Origin: an uncultured Eubacteriales bacterium | GTDB lineage: Bacteria > Bacillota > Clostridia > Oscillospirales > Oscillospiraceae | Reading direction: 5' to 3' | DNA: 64,000 nucleotides | Assembly (NCBI GenBank): GCA_949283375.1 | Contig: CASDSM010000041.1 | Location: forward strand, 1-64,000 | In this document: positions 62,470-64,000 of the stretch, piece by piece | How the letters are laid out: every line of letters begins with the position of its first letter | Position numbering within the stretch: the first letter of the stretch is position 1 | Notes under the pieces: model-generated | What the model was told of the DNA's origin: nothing | What the model saw: only the letters and a program-made list of their open reading frames with translations | Databases searched by the model: none | Translations under genes and position numbers: made by a program

Positions 62470-63453
62470 ATGACCATCATCCTGACCTTTCTCCAGCAGG
62501 CGATCCGGCAGGGGATCATCATCCTCTTCGGCGCCACCGGGGAGATCATCACCGAGAAGTCGGGCAACCTCAACCTCGGCGTGCCGGGCATCATGTATAT
62601 GGGCGGCATCGCCGGGCTGATGGGCGGCTTCTTCTATGAAAACGGCGTGGCCGAGCCGAACGGCTGGGTGAGTGTGCTCATCTCCTTCGTCTGCGCCTTT
62701 CTCTGCGCGGCGCTGGCGGGGCTGCTCTTCTGCTTCCTCACCACCACGCTGCGCGCCAACCAGAACGTGACCGGCCTGGCCCTGACCACCTTCGGCGTCG
62801 GCTTTGGCAACTTCTTCGGCGGCTCGCTGGCGAATCTGGTCGGCGGCGTGGGGCAGATCTCCGTCTCCTATGCCGCCCGCGCCTATCAGACCTCCATCCC
62901 CTTCCTCTCCGACCATCTCGGGCCGGTGGGCCAGCTCCTGTTCTCCTACGGGTTCATGACCTATCTGGGCATCATTCTGGCCGTCTTCCTCACCTGGTTC
63001 CTCGCCCGGACGCGGGTGGGCCTCAACCTCCGCTCGGTGGGCGAGAACCCCGGCGCGGCGGACGCGGCGGGCATCAACGTCACGCTCTACAAGTACCTCT
63101 CCACCACCCTGGGCGCGGGCATCGCCGGCCTCGGCGGGCTCTACTTCGTGATGGACTACTCCTCCGGCACCTGGACGAACAACGGCCTGGGCGACCGCGG
63201 CTGGCTGGCGGTGGCGCTGGTCATCTTCGCGCTCTGGAAGCCGGTGCACGCCATCTGGGGCAGTTTCGTCTTCGGCGGGCTGTATCTGCTCTACCTGTAC
63301 ATCCCCGGCCTGGGCCGCGAGATGCAGGAGATCTTCAAGATGTTCCCCTATATCGTCACCATCGTGGTGCTCATCTTCACCTCTCTGCGCAAGCGCCGCG
63401 AGGACCAGCCCCCCGCAGCGCTCGGCCTGCCCTACTTCCGCGAGGAGCGGTAG
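62470..63453 (+). CDS. Permease 2 of the BMP-type ABC importer
   Basis: A 327-residue YufQ/NupC-like permease with about eight helices. EIITEKSGNLNLGVPGIMYM, TTLRANQNVTGLALTTFGVG and LRSVGENPGAADAAGINV are typical. Last gene of the operon, followed by a strong terminator. Confidence 0.95.
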   Translation: MTIILTFLQQAIRQGIIILFGATGEIITEKSGNLNLGVPGIMYMGGIAGLMGGFFYENGVAEPNGWVSVLISFVCAFLCAALAGLLFCFLTTTLRANQNVTGLALTTFGVGFGNFFGGSLANLVGGVGQISVSYAARAYQTSIPFLSDHLGPVGQLLFSYGFMTYLGIILAVFLTWFLARTRVGLNLRSVGENPGAADAAGINVTLYKYLSTTLGAGIAGLGGLYFVMDYSSGTWTNNGLGDRGWLAVALVIFALWKPVHAIWGSFVFGGLYLLYLYIPGLGREMQEIFKMFPYIVTIVVLIFTSLRKRREDQPPAALGLPYFREER

Positions 63454-63484
63454 GCGCATTGTGGAGACAGTAAATATTATTACA

Positions 63485-63524
63485 AAGGCGGCGCGCCCTC
63501 CTGTTCGGAGCGGCGCGCCGCCTT
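63485..63524. terminator. Shared terminator between the importer operon and typA
   Basis: A perfect 13-base stem (AAGGCGGCGCGCC/GGCGCGCCGCCTT) with a 14-base loop, between converging genes. Confidence 0.8.
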
Positions 63525-63540
63525 GGCATCTGTAAGTTTC

Positions 63541-64000
63541 TTATTTCTTGTGGCCCTTGAGCGCCTTCATGCGCAGCTCATGGTTCAGGATGCGCTTGCG
63601 CAGACGCAGGCTGTGGGGGGTGACCTCCAGCAGCTCGTCGTCGGCCAGAAACTCCAGGCACTGCTCCAGGCTCATCTGGCGCGGCGGGATGAGGCGCAGC
63701 GCCTCGTCCGAGCCGGCGGCGCGCATGTTGGTGAGCTGCTTTTTCTTGCAGACGTTGACGGTGATGTCCTCCTGCTTGGGGGAGACGCCGACTACCATGC
63801 CCTCGTAGACCGGCGTGCCTGGCCCGATGAAGAGCGCGCCGCGCTCCTGGGCATTGAACAGGCCGTAGGCGACCGCCTCACCCGTCTCGTGGGCGACGAG
63901 AGAGCCGGTGTTGCGCCGCTGCAGCTCGCCGCGGTAGGGGGCGTAGGAGTCAAAGACGGAGGTCATGATGCCCTCTCCCTTGGTGGCGGTCAAAAACTCG
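63541..64000 (-). CDS. typA: GTP-binding protein TypA/BipA (3' part only)
   Basis: The minus frame is open to the window end and encodes the C-terminal region of TypA/BipA: TKGEGIMTSVFDSYAPYRGEL, RNTGSLVAHETGEAVAYGLF, GPGTPVYEGMVVG, KKKQLTNMRAAGSDEALRL, and a terminal KALKGHKK. TypA is a ribosome-associated translational GTPase for stress and low-temperature growth. The N-terminal G domain lies beyond the window; the TTG at 63993 is only an internal codon. Confidence 0.95.
   Translation of the reverse strand, partial: EFLTATKGEGIMTSVFDSYAPYRGELQRRNTGSLVAHETGEAVAYGLFNAQERGALFIGPGTPVYEGMVVGVSPKQEDITVNVCKKKQLTNMRAAGSDEALRLIPPRQMSLEQCLEFLADDELLEVTPHSLRLRKRILNHELRMKALKGHKK

Overview
The window looks like chromosomal DNA of a high-GC, anaerobic, spore-forming Clostridia, most likely the Oscillospiraceae (Flavonifractor / Intestinimonas / Lawsonibacter neighbourhood). 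The evidence is strong AGGAGG ribosome binding sites, a T-box leader, a glycine riboswitch, a SpoIID-family protein, a two-gene Suf cluster, acetate kinase, an AGCS amino-acid symporter and a BMP-type nucleoside ABC transporter, all at high GC. The genus is an inference. No tRNA, rRNA, CRISPR array, prophage or complete insertion sequence was seen.

Layout. 1-6.8 kb: the translation/RNA block infB (5' end cut by the window), rbfA, nrnA-type DHH phosphoesterase, truB, ribF and a CapA-like protein, mostly with overlapping ends. 6.8-15.4 kb: an esterase, a membrane protein/XRE regulator pair behind a long palindromic operator, ftsH with a small upstream partner, a GT8 glycosyltransferase, ychF, a truncated hydrolase next to a solo repeat end, and an AGCS symporter under a glycine riboswitch. 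15.8-26.1 kb is the most accessory-looking stretch: a secreted formylglycine-enzyme-like protein, a 1323-residue secreted protein joining an esterase to a von Willebrand A domain, a LytTR protein whose N-terminus looks like PqqD rather than a receiver, its GHKL kinase, and a membrane-anchored hydrolase with a 44-residue partner opposite a TetR regulator.

26-39 kb: a second CapA-like protein, citrate synthase, a SpoIID/LytB protein, AIM24 protein, an acetyltransferase, an ECF-type sigma factor operon, DUF4867, a dCMP deaminase, asparagine synthase and an ICMT-type methyltransferase. 39-46.8 kb: one long branched-chain amino-acid operon on the minus strand, ilvB-ilvN-ilvB-ilvN-ilvC-ilvD, with two unequal acetolactate synthase pairs behind a T-box leader and a near-consensus promoter. 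46.9-50.5 kb: a frameshifted ADP-ribosylglycohydrolase and sufB-sufC. 50.6-51.7 kb is a visibly AT-rich island with a second membrane protein/XRE pair. 51.8-64 kb: a nitroreductase, ackA opposite tmcAL (both act on acetate), a histidine-kinase-like protein lacking the phosphoacceptor histidine, a membrane GT2, a BMP-type ABC importer (lipoprotein, double ATPase, two permeases) and the 3' part of typA.

The main candidates for something undescribed are two noncoding elements (34.90-35.24 and 48.45-48.68 kb). Each lies at the 3' end of a minus-strand gene, is bracketed by two copies of that locus's own terminator hairpin, and shares a 14-base motif just inside one copy, as if the element duplicates a terminator when it inserts. 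Also notable are a MITE-like repeat with 27-base inverted ends present once whole and once as a solo end, the PqqD/LytTR chimera, and the esterase-VWA fusion. All coordinates and motifs were read by eye; family names rest on motif recognition, not database searches.
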